A model generated the notes under the pieces. It saw only the letters and a list, made by a program, of their open reading frames with translations. It was not told where the DNA came from and ran no database searches. From Algivirga pacifica (lineage in GTDB: Bacteria > Bacteroidota > Bacteroidia > Cytophagales > Flammeovirgaceae): 64,000 nucleotides of DNA. This document shows, one piece after another, positions 17,243-25,584 of the stretch. A program made the translations under genes and the position numbers. Location of the stretch: contig NZ_BAABJX010000009.1 in assembly GCF_039543525.1 (NCBI RefSeq), positions 29,527 to 93,526 on the forward strand. Reading direction: 5' to 3'. The stretch's first letter is position 1. Every line of letters starts with the position of its first letter.

Positions 17243-18793
17243 ATGAAATGGACAAACGTACTATTACTGTTCATCGGAGCAGTATTATGGAGCTGTTCCT
17301 CTTCTCCTCTTAAGGAGCAGTACCAAGAGATCGACCTACTCATCACCAATGGAAAAGTGGTGGATGGCACAGGCAAAACAGCTTATGAAGCCGATGTATT
17401 TATTTTGAATGGGAAAGTAGTCCACATTGGAAAGGAAAATACCAAAGGCTTGAAGATTAAACGCACCATCGATGCAGAAGGGAAGGTGGTTACCCCAGGA
17501 TTTATTGACCTTCATTCACATGGCTCTCCGGAAAGAACACCGGCCTTCGAGAACTTTCTGGCCATGGGGGTAACGACCATAACACTGGGACAAGATGGCT
17601 TTAGTCCATATCATGAAAATCTAAAGGACTGGCAAGATAGCTTGTCTGCAAAAGGTACAGGAACCAATATTGCCATGTTTGTGGGGCATGGAACATTAAG
17701 AGAACTGTCAGGGATCGGCAGAAAGGAAATTCCTTCTGAGGAAGAGTTAGAACGTATGAAAACGCTACTGGCAAATAACCTTGTGCATTGCTTTGGGATG
17801 TCTACAGGTTTGGAGTATACTCCAGCCTTGTATGCGCAGGAAGCAGAGTTGCTAGAGTTGGCGAAAGTAGTGGGAGAAAAAGGTGGTATGATTATGAGTC
17901 ATATGCGTAATGAGGATGACCCGGAGTTGCTACAGTCAATTGAAGAGCTATGCCGACAAGGAGAATTTGCTCCTGTTCATGTATCTCACCTGAAATCTGT
18001 TTACGGAAAAGGAGAGGAGAGAGCCAAAGAGATTATCGCTTTTATGCAGGAGCAGCGTGCCAAGGGAGTGCAATTGACCGCTGATATTTATCCTTACAAT
18101 GCAAGTTACACTGGTATTGCGATTGTATTTCCAGAATGGGCCAAGACCAAAGAGCAGTTTGAGGTAGCTAAAAAAGAAAGAAGAGAAGAGTTGGAGACCT
18201 TTATTCGTAATAAAGTGATTTCCAGAAATGGACCGGAGGCAACCTTATTGGGAACGGCTCCTTATAAAGGCAAAACCTTGGCGGATCTTGAAAAGGAAAT
18301 GGGCAAGCCTTTTGAGCAAATACTGATCGATGAAATTGGTCCAGAAGGAGCTTCTGCAGCATATTTTGTGATGAATGATGAATTACAGACAAGATTACTG
18401 ACGGATTCTTTATTATCGGTTTGCTCTGATGGAAGCCCTACTTCACATCACCCAAGAGGACACGGAACTTTTGCTAAGTTGATTGAGGAGTATGTCAATA
18501 AGAGACAAGTACTGTCTTTGGAGGAAGCGGTGAGAAAAGTGACTGCCTACCCAGCTGGTATCTTAAAGTTACAAGATAGAGGAACCTTGAAAGTTGGTCA
18601 TAAAGCAGATGTGCTGATATTTGATCCTGCTGCGGTTCATGCTACCGCTGAGTATAGCGATCCTAAGCAATTGGCAGAAGGCTTTGAGTATGTGGTGGTC
18701 AATGGAAAAGTCGCGAGAGAGAAAGGAGTATTGAGTGAAGAGCTATATGGAGAGATGTTGAAGCCTCTTTCTTCTGTAGCTAAGGAATTATAG
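17243..18793 (+). CDS. D-aminoacylase-family amidohydrolase lipoprotein
   Basis: 516-aa predicted lipoprotein (lipobox LWSC, Cys18) paralogous to the preceding gene. It keeps the metal motif FIDLHSHG (His91, His93), SHMRNEDD, VSHLKSVYG, and a late Asp in SVCSDGSPTSHHPRGHGTF, so a metal-dependent deacylase is expected. The family's GNC metal-ligand motif is GQD here (residues 116-118), so Asp may replace Cys. Expected reaction: hydrolysis of N-acyl-D-amino acids or related peptides in the envelope. It lies 163 bp after its paralogue, separated by heptads and R2 hairpins. Confidence 0.85.
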   Translation: MKWTNVLLLFIGAVLWSCSSSPLKEQYQEIDLLITNGKVVDGTGKTAYEADVFILNGKVVHIGKENTKGLKIKRTIDAEGKVVTPGFIDLHSHGSPERTPAFENFLAMGVTTITLGQDGFSPYHENLKDWQDSLSAKGTGTNIAMFVGHGTLRELSGIGRKEIPSEEELERMKTLLANNLVHCFGMSTGLEYTPALYAQEAELLELAKVVGEKGGMIMSHMRNEDDPELLQSIEELCRQGEFAPVHVSHLKSVYGKGEERAKEIIAFMQEQRAKGVQLTADIYPYNASYTGIAIVFPEWAKTKEQFEVAKKERREELETFIRNKVISRNGPEATLLGTAPYKGKTLADLEKEMGKPFEQILIDEIGPEGASAAYFVMNDELQTRLLTDSLLSVCSDGSPTSHHPRGHGTFAKLIEEYVNKRQVLSLEEAVRKVTAYPAGILKLQDRGTLKVGHKADVLIFDPAAVHATAEYSDPKQLAEGFEYVVVNGKVAREKGVLSEELYGEMLKPLSSVAKEL

Positions 18794-18808
18794 AATAGTC
18801 TATATTTT

Positions 18809-18984
18809 GTTCATGATGTTTAATTGGGATTCGCCCGTTCATGATGTTTAGTTGAATCCATTAGGCGTCTCGAATTTCACCTTTGGTGAGGTGAGTTGAT
18901 TTGTTTATTGAAGTACTTCAGTCAACAAATCAACTCAACTAAACATCATGAACGCACGAAGTGCAATTAAACATCATGAACATT
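18809..18984. repeat. Nested inverted-repeat element, family R1 copy 2
   Basis: About 176 bp filling the gap between two convergent genes. Each arm has GTTCATGATGTTTAaTTG and GTTCATGATGTTTAGTTGA separated by a 10-11 bp mini-hairpin (GGATTCGCCC left, GCACGAAGTGC right). The core has TTCACCTTTGGTGA and an ATCAACTCA-type inner arm. It touches the stop codon of ggt. Confidence 0.8.
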
Positions 18985-20677
18985 ATTGAGCCATAGCTTT
19001 TCCATCTCCCCTTAGGTAGTCAGAAGCAGCTTCCTTGCTACCATCTTCCCGTATTAAGATACAGTCCATTCTACCGAGACCTTCCACGGAATCCAGGTCG
19101 TGTCCCATGTTTTTAAGAGCCTTGGCCGTTTTTTGATCAATGACCCCTAGTTCCATATAGACCTTATCAGGAAGCCACTGAGAATGAAACTTCTTGGCAT
19201 TGACTGCTTCTTGCATATTCATCTCAAATTCAATTACATTGAGTATAGTTTGGAATACAGAAGTGATAATAGTAGAGCCTCCCGGTGTTCCAACAACCAT
19301 GAATAGTTTATCGTCTCTTTCTACGATCGTAGGCGTCATGCTGCTGAGCATTCTTTTACCGGCCGCAATGGCATTGGCCTTACCTCCTATAAGTCCAAAT
19401 TGATTGGCAACTCCTGGTTTGACACTGAAGTCATCCATTTCATTGTTTAGGAAGAAACCTCCTCCTTTAACCATTACCTTGGATCCAAAATTACTGTTAA
19501 GGGTAGTGGTAATGGCCACTGCATTACCTTCTTGGTCTACGACACTAAAGTGAGTTGTTTCAAAACTCTCAATGCGTTCTACTTCTCCTGCTTTGATATC
19601 CTGGGAGGGAGTCTTTTTTTCAGGGTTGATGGAGCGATTACGCTCTTGTATGTATTCCTTGGAAAGAAGCATCTCTTGAGGAACCTCATAAAAATCAGGA
19701 TCGCCCAAATGGGTACTTCTATCTGCATAAACTCTGCGCTCTAGTTCCACTAAAGTATGGATATAAGCAGCCGTATTGTGCTCCATACTTTTTAGGGGGA
19801 ATGTTTCTGCTCCTTGCATTAGTTGTGCTAAGGCAATTCCTCCGCTAGAAGGGGGAGGCATCGAAATAATCGTGTAGTTTTTGTAAGGAGCTTGTATAGG
19901 GGCTCTCCAAACAGCTTGATAGTTTTTTAGATCTTCTAATGTGATAATCCCCCTGTTTACACCTTGCATTTCTTCGACAATCAATTGAGCAGTTTCCCCA
20001 CTGTAAAAACCTGCACTCTGGTTTTCTTGTATTCTTTGAAGTGTTTGAGCAAGCTCAGGATAGAAAATAGTATCTCCTTTATTCCACCCTGTTTCATTGA
20101 TTAAAGGGATACGGTGAGAGTTGATATAGGTAAACTCATCTTGGTACACGTTGATTTTTTCCGCTTCTGCCAATGTTAGGGGAACCCCTTCTTGTGCTAG
20201 CTTTATAGCAGGGGCAAGTAATTGCTCCCAAGGTAGTGAACCGTAGCGTTGGTGAATTTTCACCATGCCATCTACGGAGCCGGGTACCCCTACAGCCATA
20301 TGGCCTTTCAGACTAATATTCTCGATGATGTTTCCCAAAGAATCCTGATACATGGTTTCATGGGCTTGTGCAGGCGCTTTCTCTCGGAAATCCAGTGCTT
20401 GAACGGTTCCGTCATGATGCCTGCTCACCATGAATCCACCACCTCCAATATTGCCAGCTCTTGGGTAGGCAACCGCCAGAGCGAATTGAATACCAATAGC
20501 AGCATCATAAGCATTACCACCTTGATTAAGAATGTCAATGCCAATTTTGGTAGCCAAAGGATGAGCCGTAGAAACTACACCTTTAGTGCCTATACTTCCT
20601 TCTATGATTTTATCTTTGCAACCTTGAAAAAGTAAGGTAAAAAATAGTACGCCGATGATTGTACGGAACTGAAACAT
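18983..20677 (-). CDS. ggt: Gamma-glutamyltranspeptidase, lipoprotein
   Basis: Cleaves the gamma-glutamyl bond of glutathione and gamma-glutamyl peptides, by hydrolysis or transfer, in the periplasm. The 564-aa precursor has lipobox LFQGC (Cys20). It self-cleaves before the catalytic Thr375 (ETTHFSVVDQEGNAVAIT). Other hallmarks: STAHPLAT, GGNAYDAAIG, GNIGGGGFM, LDFREKAP, PPPSSGGIAL, and SSMTPTIV near the glycine loop. Length is normal. It converges with the amidohydrolases and may act with them on peptidoglycan- or peptide-derived substrates. A heptad array precedes its ATG by about 14 bp. Confidence 0.93.
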   Translation of the reverse strand: MFQFRTIIGVLFFTLLFQGCKDKIIEGSIGTKGVVSTAHPLATKIGIDILNQGGNAYDAAIGIQFALAVAYPRAGNIGGGGFMVSRHHDGTVQALDFREKAPAQAHETMYQDSLGNIIENISLKGHMAVGVPGSVDGMVKIHQRYGSLPWEQLLAPAIKLAQEGVPLTLAEAEKINVYQDEFTYINSHRIPLINETGWNKGDTIFYPELAQTLQRIQENQSAGFYSGETAQLIVEEMQGVNRGIITLEDLKNYQAVWRAPIQAPYKNYTIISMPPPSSGGIALAQLMQGAETFPLKSMEHNTAAYIHTLVELERRVYADRSTHLGDPDFYEVPQEMLLSKEYIQERNRSINPEKKTPSQDIKAGEVERIESFETTHFSVVDQEGNAVAITTTLNSNFGSKVMVKGGGFFLNNEMDDFSVKPGVANQFGLIGGKANAIAAGKRMLSSMTPTIVERDDKLFMVVGTPGGSTIITSVFQTILNVIEFEMNMQEAVNAKKFHSQWLPDKVYMELGVIDQKTAKALKNMGHDLDSVEGLGRMDCILIREDGSKEAASDYLRGDGKAMAQ

Positions 20678-20691
20678 GAATGTTTTTTTTG

Positions 20692-20719
20692 TTTATCGGT
20701 TATTGCTTAACGGTTACCG
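20692..20719 (-). repeat. Heptad repeat (GATAA type) before ggt
   Basis: Minus-strand sense units CGGTAAC, CGTTAAG, CAATAAC, CGATAAA; position and sense match the arrays before other start codons. Confidence 0.65.
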
Positions 20720-20733
20720 TTTAAATAATTTTC

Positions 20734-20817
20734 TCACTGCTCACTGCTCACTGCTCACTGCTCACTGCTCACTGCTCACTGCTCACTGCTCACTGCTCAC
20801 TGCTCACTGCTCACTGC
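20734..20817 (-). repeat. Perfect heptanucleotide tandem repeat, 12 copies
   Basis: Twelve exact TCACTGC units on the plus strand (GCAGTGA in gene sense). The array enters the carbonic anhydrase gene and encodes its last residues (SSEQ) and stop codon. Confidence 0.95.
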
Positions 20818-21334
20818 TTTCTTCTTCTTTAAACCAGCTGCTATACAAAACATAATTGTTAGCCGTGCGAGAAAAGACCGCTTTAAGCTCTTCGGTGAGG
20901 GGTTTTACTTTCTTGGCAGGAATACCTGCATAGACATAACCTGATTCGAGCACTGCATTTTGTAAAACCACTGCCCCGGCAGCTACCAGACAGTTTTCTT
21001 TGACCACCGCATTGTCCATAACGATAGCACCCATGCCAATCAAAACGTTATCTTCAATGGTACAACCGTGCACTAAGGCATTGTGTCCAATAGAGACGTT
21101 ATTACCTATGGTCGTACCGGCTTTTTCATAGGTGCAATGTATGACTGCCCCGTCTTGAATATTACATTTATCTCCAATGCGGATAAAGTTAACATCTCCA
21201 CGCACAACGGCATTGAACCATACGCTGCAATCTTTTCCCATAATGACATCTCCAATAACGCAAGCATTATCAGCTAGATAGCAGTTTTTACCCATTTCAG
21301 GGGTATATCCTCTTACTTTTTTTATGATTGGCAT
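20804..21334 (-). CDS. Gamma-class carbonic anhydrase family hexapeptide protein
   Basis: 176 aa from ATG 21334 (MPIIKKVRGYTPEMGKNCY). Forms a left-handed beta-helix trimer from hexapeptide repeats (residues about 20-150). The zinc histidines of the gamma-CA/YrdA group are in VIHCTYEK and SIGHNALVHGC. Members are CO2 hydratases or poorly active homologues, so activity is uncertain. The 3' end is formed by the heptad array. The upstream ORF extension (13 codons) lacks family similarity. Divergent from trpS. Confidence 0.85.
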   Translation of the reverse strand: MPIIKKVRGYTPEMGKNCYLADNACVIGDVIMGKDCSVWFNAVVRGDVNFIRIGDKCNIQDGAVIHCTYEKAGTTIGNNVSIGHNALVHGCTIEDNVLIGMGAIVMDNAVVKENCLVAAGAVVLQNAVLESGYVYAGIPAKKVKPLTEELKAVFSRTANNYVLYSSWFKEEESSEQ

Positions 21335-21416
21335 AGTCTTGAATTCTTGATTTTTTCCTCCAAGATACGTCAAGATAATAATCTTTCAAATATCTTTTTT
21401 CATCTTGGAATTTTCG

Positions 21417-21424
21417 TATTTTTG
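21417..21424 (+). promoter_or_regulatory. Bacteroidota -7 promoter element before trpS
   Basis: TATTTTTG fits TAnnTTTG, about 65 bp before the trpS ATG. Only a T-rich stretch, not TTTG, sits at the -33 position, so support is moderate. Confidence 0.35.
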
Positions 21425-21489
21425 CCAATTGTGAATCGAACAATAATAAAAAGTGAGAACAACTTTTAGCATATAATCAATAATCGCAT

Positions 21490-22461
21490 ATGGCAAGAGT
21501 ATTAACGGGGATTCAAAGCTCGGGTAGACAGCATTTGGGGAATATCCTGGGGGCGATCAAGCCTGCTATTGAACTATCTAATAAAGAAGGAAACGAGTCT
21601 TTTTTGTTTATTGCAGACCTGCACTCAATGACTTCCATTAAAGATGGAGATGTTAGAAAGGAAAACGTATATGCGACAGCCGCAGCTTGGCTTGCTTGTG
21701 GTCTGGATATAGATAAAGTGGTATTCTACAGACAGTCACGTATTCCTGAAGTGTGTGAACTATCTTGGTACCTTAACTGCTTGACGCCATTTCCAATGTT
21801 GGCCAATGCACACTCATTCAAAGATAAGTCGGATAAGTTGTCAGATGTAAATGCTGGGTTATTTACTTATCCGGTATTAATGGCTGCGGATATTATCTTG
21901 TATGATGCAGAGATCGTTCCGGTAGGGAAAGATCAGAAGCAGCACCTGGAAATGACCAGAGATATGACAAATACATTCAACAGAATGTATGGAGAAACGT
22001 TTGTTGTACCTGAGTCTAAGATCAGTGAGCAAATCATGACGATTCCGGGAACGGATGGACAGAAGATGAGTAAGTCTTACGGAAACGTTATTGACATCTT
22101 CTTGCCTAAGAACAAGCTGAAAAAGCAGGTGATGTCCATTACTACGGATAGCACTCCTTTGGAAGAGCCTAAGAATCCGGATACTTGTAATGTATTTGCG
22201 CTTTATAAGCTTTTGGCTTCTGAGGAGCAGGTTGCACAAATGAGGGCCAACTATGAAGGTGGCAACTATGGGTATGGGCATGCCAAAAAAGAATTGCTGG
22301 AGCTGATTCTGACGAATTTCGAGAAGGAAAGAGAGGCTTTTGATCACTACATGGAGAACATGGACGAGGTAGAGGCTTTGTTGCAGAAGGGAGAAGAAAA
22401 AGCCAGAGCAATTGCGAAGGAGAAAATGATAGCGGTACGCAAGCATTTAGGCTTCGCTTAA
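21490..22461 (+). CDS. trpS: Tryptophan--tRNA ligase
   Basis: Charges tRNA(Trp). The 323-aa product has the class I signatures SGRQHLGN (HIGH equivalent) and QKMSKSYGN (KMSKS), with FIADLHSMTS and PVLMAADIILYDAEIVPVGKDQ(K)QH of the TrpRS Rossmann fold. Length is typical of bacterial TrpRS. It is followed by dnaN after 42 bp, likely one transcript ending at the terminator at 23711. Confidence 0.96.
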   Translation: MARVLTGIQSSGRQHLGNILGAIKPAIELSNKEGNESFLFIADLHSMTSIKDGDVRKENVYATAAAWLACGLDIDKVVFYRQSRIPEVCELSWYLNCLTPFPMLANAHSFKDKSDKLSDVNAGLFTYPVLMAADIILYDAEIVPVGKDQKQHLEMTRDMTNTFNRMYGETFVVPESKISEQIMTIPGTDGQKMSKSYGNVIDIFLPKNKLKKQVMSITTDSTPLEEPKNPDTCNVFALYKLLASEEQVAQMRANYEGGNYGYGHAKKELLELILTNFEKEREAFDHYMENMDEVEALLQKGEEKARAIAKEKMIAVRKHLGFA

Positions 22462-22503
22462 AATAAATCAACAGATAGCATTATTAATTGAAAATAGATA
22501 AAT

Positions 22504-23631
22504 ATGAAATTCACTGCATCGACATCCACCATTCTAAAGCAGATTTCTGCCTTGAACGGGGTGATTTCAAGCAACCCAACCATTCCAATTCTTGAGAACT
22601 TCCTTTTTGAGATCAATGCGGGTATTCTGAAAATTACCGCTTCAGATTTGCAGACCTCTGTGATCTCGGAGATTAGTGTGGAAGCAGATAGCGACGGTAG
22701 TATTGCTATTCCTGCAAAAATGTTGGCAGATACGCTGAAAAACCTTCCAGAGCAGCCTGTGACATTTAATGTCGATATGGAGACTTATGGCGTGGAAATC
22801 AGCTCGGATAATGGACGTTACCGTTTGGCAGGTGAAAATGCAGCAGACTTCCCTGCAGTGCCTCAACTGGATAGAGTGGATACGCTAGAGGTTTCTTCCA
22901 GTGTATTGGCGGATGCTATTGGTTACACGCTGTTTGCAGCTAGTAATGATGATATGAAACCAGCCATGAACGGGCTGTTTTTCGATGCCAATGGAGAGCA
23001 TGCAAACTTTGTGACTTCGGATAGCCACCGTCTGATTCGTTATAGGAGAGAGGACCTTAAAGTGGAAATGGAAGCTTCTATTATTATCCATAAGAAAGCG
23101 GTTTCTCTATTGAAAAATATCATTCCTTCTGAGGAAACAGAAGTGATGATGGAGTTCAACGAGCAAAATGCCATTTTCTCTTTCAATAACTTGAAATTGA
23201 TCTGTCGTTTGATCGATGAGCGTTTCCCTGATTATGAGAATGTTATTCCATTGAATAATAATAATTTGGTGACCTTGGATCGTCAGCAATTATTAGGTTG
23301 CTTGAAGCGTATTGTGATCTATGCAAACAAGACCACCAACCAGGTACGTTTCTCTATCAAGGAAAATGAGTTAATCGTTTCAGCAGAAGATGTGGACTTC
23401 TCCAATGAAGCAAAAGAGAACTTGTACTGTGAGCATGAAGGAGAGGATTTAGAAATTGGCTTCAATGCGAAATTCTTGATTGAAATGCTGAATAACATCC
23501 ATTCTGAAAAGGTAACCTTGAAGCTTTCTGAGCCAGGAATGGCAGGCTTGATTGTGCCTTCAGAGCAGTTAGAGGATGAAGATTTATTGATGCTGGTAAT
23601 GCCAATTATGCTACATAATTTTAATTACTAG
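22504..23631 (+). CDS. dnaN: DNA polymerase III sliding clamp (beta subunit)
   Basis: Ring-shaped processivity clamp for the replicase. 375 aa in three similar domains; recognisable stretches are TIPILENFLFEI, FPAVPQ, VTSDSHRLIRYRRE, RFPDYENVIP and the C-terminal VMPIMLHNF. It is not next to dnaA here, as is usual in this phylum. dnaX, another clamp-loading gene, is in the same window. The stop codon runs straight into an AGGTAAA heptad array. Confidence 0.96.
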   Translation: MKFTASTSTILKQISALNGVISSNPTIPILENFLFEINAGILKITASDLQTSVISEISVEADSDGSIAIPAKMLADTLKNLPEQPVTFNVDMETYGVEISSDNGRYRLAGENAADFPAVPQLDRVDTLEVSSSVLADAIGYTLFAASNDDMKPAMNGLFFDANGEHANFVTSDSHRLIRYRREDLKVEMEASIIIHKKAVSLLKNIIPSEETEVMMEFNEQNAIFSFNNLKLICRLIDERFPDYENVIPLNNNNLVTLDRQQLLGCLKRIVIYANKTTNQVRFSIKENELIVSAEDVDFSNEAKENLYCEHEGEDLEIGFNAKFLIEMLNNIHSEKVTLKLSEPGMAGLIVPSEQLEDEDLLMLVMPIMLHNFNY

Positions 23632-23671
23632 GTAAGAGGTAAAAGGTAAAAGGTAAAAGGTAAAAAGTGAG
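23630..23671 (+). repeat. Heptad repeat (AGGTAAA) at the dnaN stop codon
   Basis: Units AGGTAAG, four AGGTAAA, AAGTGAG. A similar array starts at the SDR stop codon (53084). Confidence 0.9.
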
Positions 23672-23710
23672 GGTGTCCCTTGCGGTTGTCTGCCTTAGAT
23701 TATATCAAAA

Positions 23711-23747
23711 AATAAAGGACCACTTCATGAAGTGGTCCTTTATTTTT
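23711..23747 (+). terminator. Strong terminator after dnaN
   Basis: Perfect palindrome with arms AAAGGACCACTTCA / TGAAGTGGTCCTTT, then a T-rich tail. It can also act on the minus strand. Confidence 0.85.
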
Positions 23748-23779
23748 ATTATCGTAGTGTTACGATTAATATAGACAAT

Positions 23780-23849
23780 CTCAACAGCCCGAAGGACTAC
23801 TCAACGGCACGTACTGCCACTCAACCAGCGGCGTAAGCCGCCTCAACAA
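23780..23849. repeat. Three mini-hairpins joined by CTCAAC spacers
   Basis: Order: CTCAAC, AGCCCGAAGGACT, CTCAAC, GGCACGTACTGCC, CTCAAC, GCGGCGTAAGCCGC, CTCAAC. Spacers are identical while hairpin stems differ, as in the other cascade repeats. Confidence 0.6.
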
Positions 23850-24302
23850 CTATGCAAGCCATTCGTACAAGTCATAATGCTCCTTGGTCATTCCAATAGC
23901 TTCGTAGACTTTTTGAGCATTGAGGTTGGTCTTTTCTACATATAAACGAATTCCTCTTAAGTCAGGATCGTTTTGTACTCGTTCTTTCAAAAAGTCATAC
24001 ATTTGACGAAATACCCCTTGTCCTTTGTAAGGGTCTTTGACAAATAGGGAATGAATCCAAAGTACATTACCATTTCTCCAATCACTCCATTCATATAAGT
24101 TCAAGAGACAAGCAATCACTTCTCCTTGATATTCTGCGACCCAATAACATCCAATTTCAGGGTTATTAAGGATATGTGCGACCCCTTGACGCACTGTTGG
24201 TAAGTCTAGTTTCAAGGACTCAGTTTCCCAAGCCATAGTAAGTTGAAAGTCGGCAATAGATGCTAGATCTTGTTGATTAGCTTGTCTAATCTGTATTTCC
24301 AT
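23850..24302 (-). CDS. GNAT-family N-acetyltransferase
   Basis: 150 aa with the GNAT fold: MEIQIRQANQQDLASIADFQL start, central strand with VLWIHSLFVKDPYKGQGVFRQMYDF (acetyl-CoA binding Q/RxxGxG/A form), and the C-terminal LYVEKTNLNAQKVYEAIGMTKEHY motif. Substrate unknown. Its start lies inside the 3' end of the YihY gene (17-bp overlap), so the two are co-transcribed. Confidence 0.85.
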   Translation of the reverse strand: MEIQIRQANQQDLASIADFQLTMAWETESLKLDLPTVRQGVAHILNNPEIGCYWVAEYQGEVIACLLNLYEWSDWRNGNVLWIHSLFVKDPYKGQGVFRQMYDFLKERVQNDPDLRGIRLYVEKTNLNAQKVYEAIGMTKEHYDLYEWLA

Positions 24303-25329
24303 GTTTTCTAAAAAATTTAACGATTTTACTTTGCTTGAACTTTTCTAGTCCAGAGGCTGGATGAATACCATTGCCAAATTTAGTGGCGTAGATATAGATA
24401 AATTCGGCTCCAAAATAGACAATTTGTGAAGAGTAGAAAACCCATGCCAGTAGGATGATAATAGAGTTGGCAGCTCCATAGGCATTGGCTACATCAGTGC
24501 TATTGATATACCAGGCGATCCCCTTTTGTCCCAAAATAAATAGTATGGCTGTCACAAAACTACCTACCCATAAGTCTCTCCAGCGAATGATTGCATTAGG
24601 AAGGTATTTGAAAAGCATCGCGAAAAGAACCGTGAAAAGAATATAAGGTAATATACTGTTCAGAAGCTCATAGATAAATGGGATGTTAATGCCGAAGTAG
24701 TTTTCGATAATTCCCTTGACAGCCAAAAAAGTCGTTTCCACTATTGTTACAGAAATAAAAGCCAGTCCTAGAAATGCTAAAGTAGTAAAAGAGATAATTC
24801 GGTCGATTAATAGTTGACCAATTCCTCCTTTTTTGTCGTCATCAACTTTCCAAAAGGTATTGATGGAGGTTTGCAGCGTATAAAATACAATAGAAGCACT
24901 AAAGGCCAGAGAGCCAATACTGATAAGGGCTTTTAATGTAGATTGATTGTCAGGGTTAGAAAGGTGATCAAGAAAGAAACTGAGCTGTTGAGCCATTTCT
25001 GGGCCGATCACTCTCCTGCTTTCCTCTAATAGCGTCGCCTTGGCTTGGGCATCCTCATAAAATAATCCAATCATACTAATGATAAAATAGAGGATTGGAG
25101 GGAGAGAAAATACCGTATAGTAAGAAATGGCAGCTCCTTGAATATAGGCCTTATCTTCTCCAAATGCTTTAAAAGCGGCTTTAGTTACTGAGAGTCCTTT
25201 GGAAAACACTCGGAGGATCATATAAATTTTATCTAGAATAAAATTATCTGTTTCTGAGTGAATTTGACTATGGAATTGAATTTTCCACAAGCGCAAGTGG
25301 GCGATTATTTTTTGGATGATCTTTTCCAT
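24286..25329 (-). CDS. YihY/virulence factor BrkB-family inner-membrane protein
   Basis: 347 aa from ATG 25329; the frame remains open to 25503 (405 aa), but the extra N-terminal part lacks family features. Six predicted membrane segments. Family marks include AAISYYTVFSLPPILYFIIS, LSFFLDHLSNPDNQSTLKALISIGSLAFSASIVFYTLQTSINTFWKV, and AWVFYSSQIVYFGAEF near the end. The family was once mislabelled ribonuclease BN; some members export lipids or other compounds, role here unknown. Overlaps the GNAT gene. Confidence 0.85.
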   Translation of the reverse strand: MEKIIQKIIAHLRLWKIQFHSQIHSETDNFILDKIYMILRVFSKGLSVTKAAFKAFGEDKAYIQGAAISYYTVFSLPPILYFIISMIGLFYEDAQAKATLLEESRRVIGPEMAQQLSFFLDHLSNPDNQSTLKALISIGSLAFSASIVFYTLQTSINTFWKVDDDKKGGIGQLLIDRIISFTTLAFLGLAFISVTIVETTFLAVKGIIENYFGINIPFIYELLNSILPYILFTVLFAMLFKYLPNAIIRWRDLWVGSFVTAILFILGQKGIAWYINSTDVANAYGAANSIIILLAWVFYSSQIVYFGAEFIYIYATKFGNGIHPASGLEKFKQSKIVKFFRKHGNTD

Positions 25330-25584
25330 AATACTATTGAAATGACCGAGATTTGGATACAAAGAATGAAATAGTTCGATAAAAATGGTTAAAATTCCCT
25401 TTTCAAACATTGTCAGTTGTAATTTTAAAGGAATACCTGTTGGTAATACCTCTTTTTTTGAGAGAGTCTCTGTAGCTTCTAATGCTGTAGAGCAAATATC
25501 CATACATTTTTTAGGAGGAATACAGATAAAAAATGCAGTAGCTGAATTTTGTAAATATTGAGCATAGTAAGCAAATATAAAAAG

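Noticed and set aside
20249..20635. 128-aa ORF antisense to ggt
   Set aside because: Overlaps conserved ggt residues; shadow.
21877..22446. 189-aa antisense ORF over trpS
   Set aside because: Fully antisense to a strongly supported gene, no family features; codon shadow.
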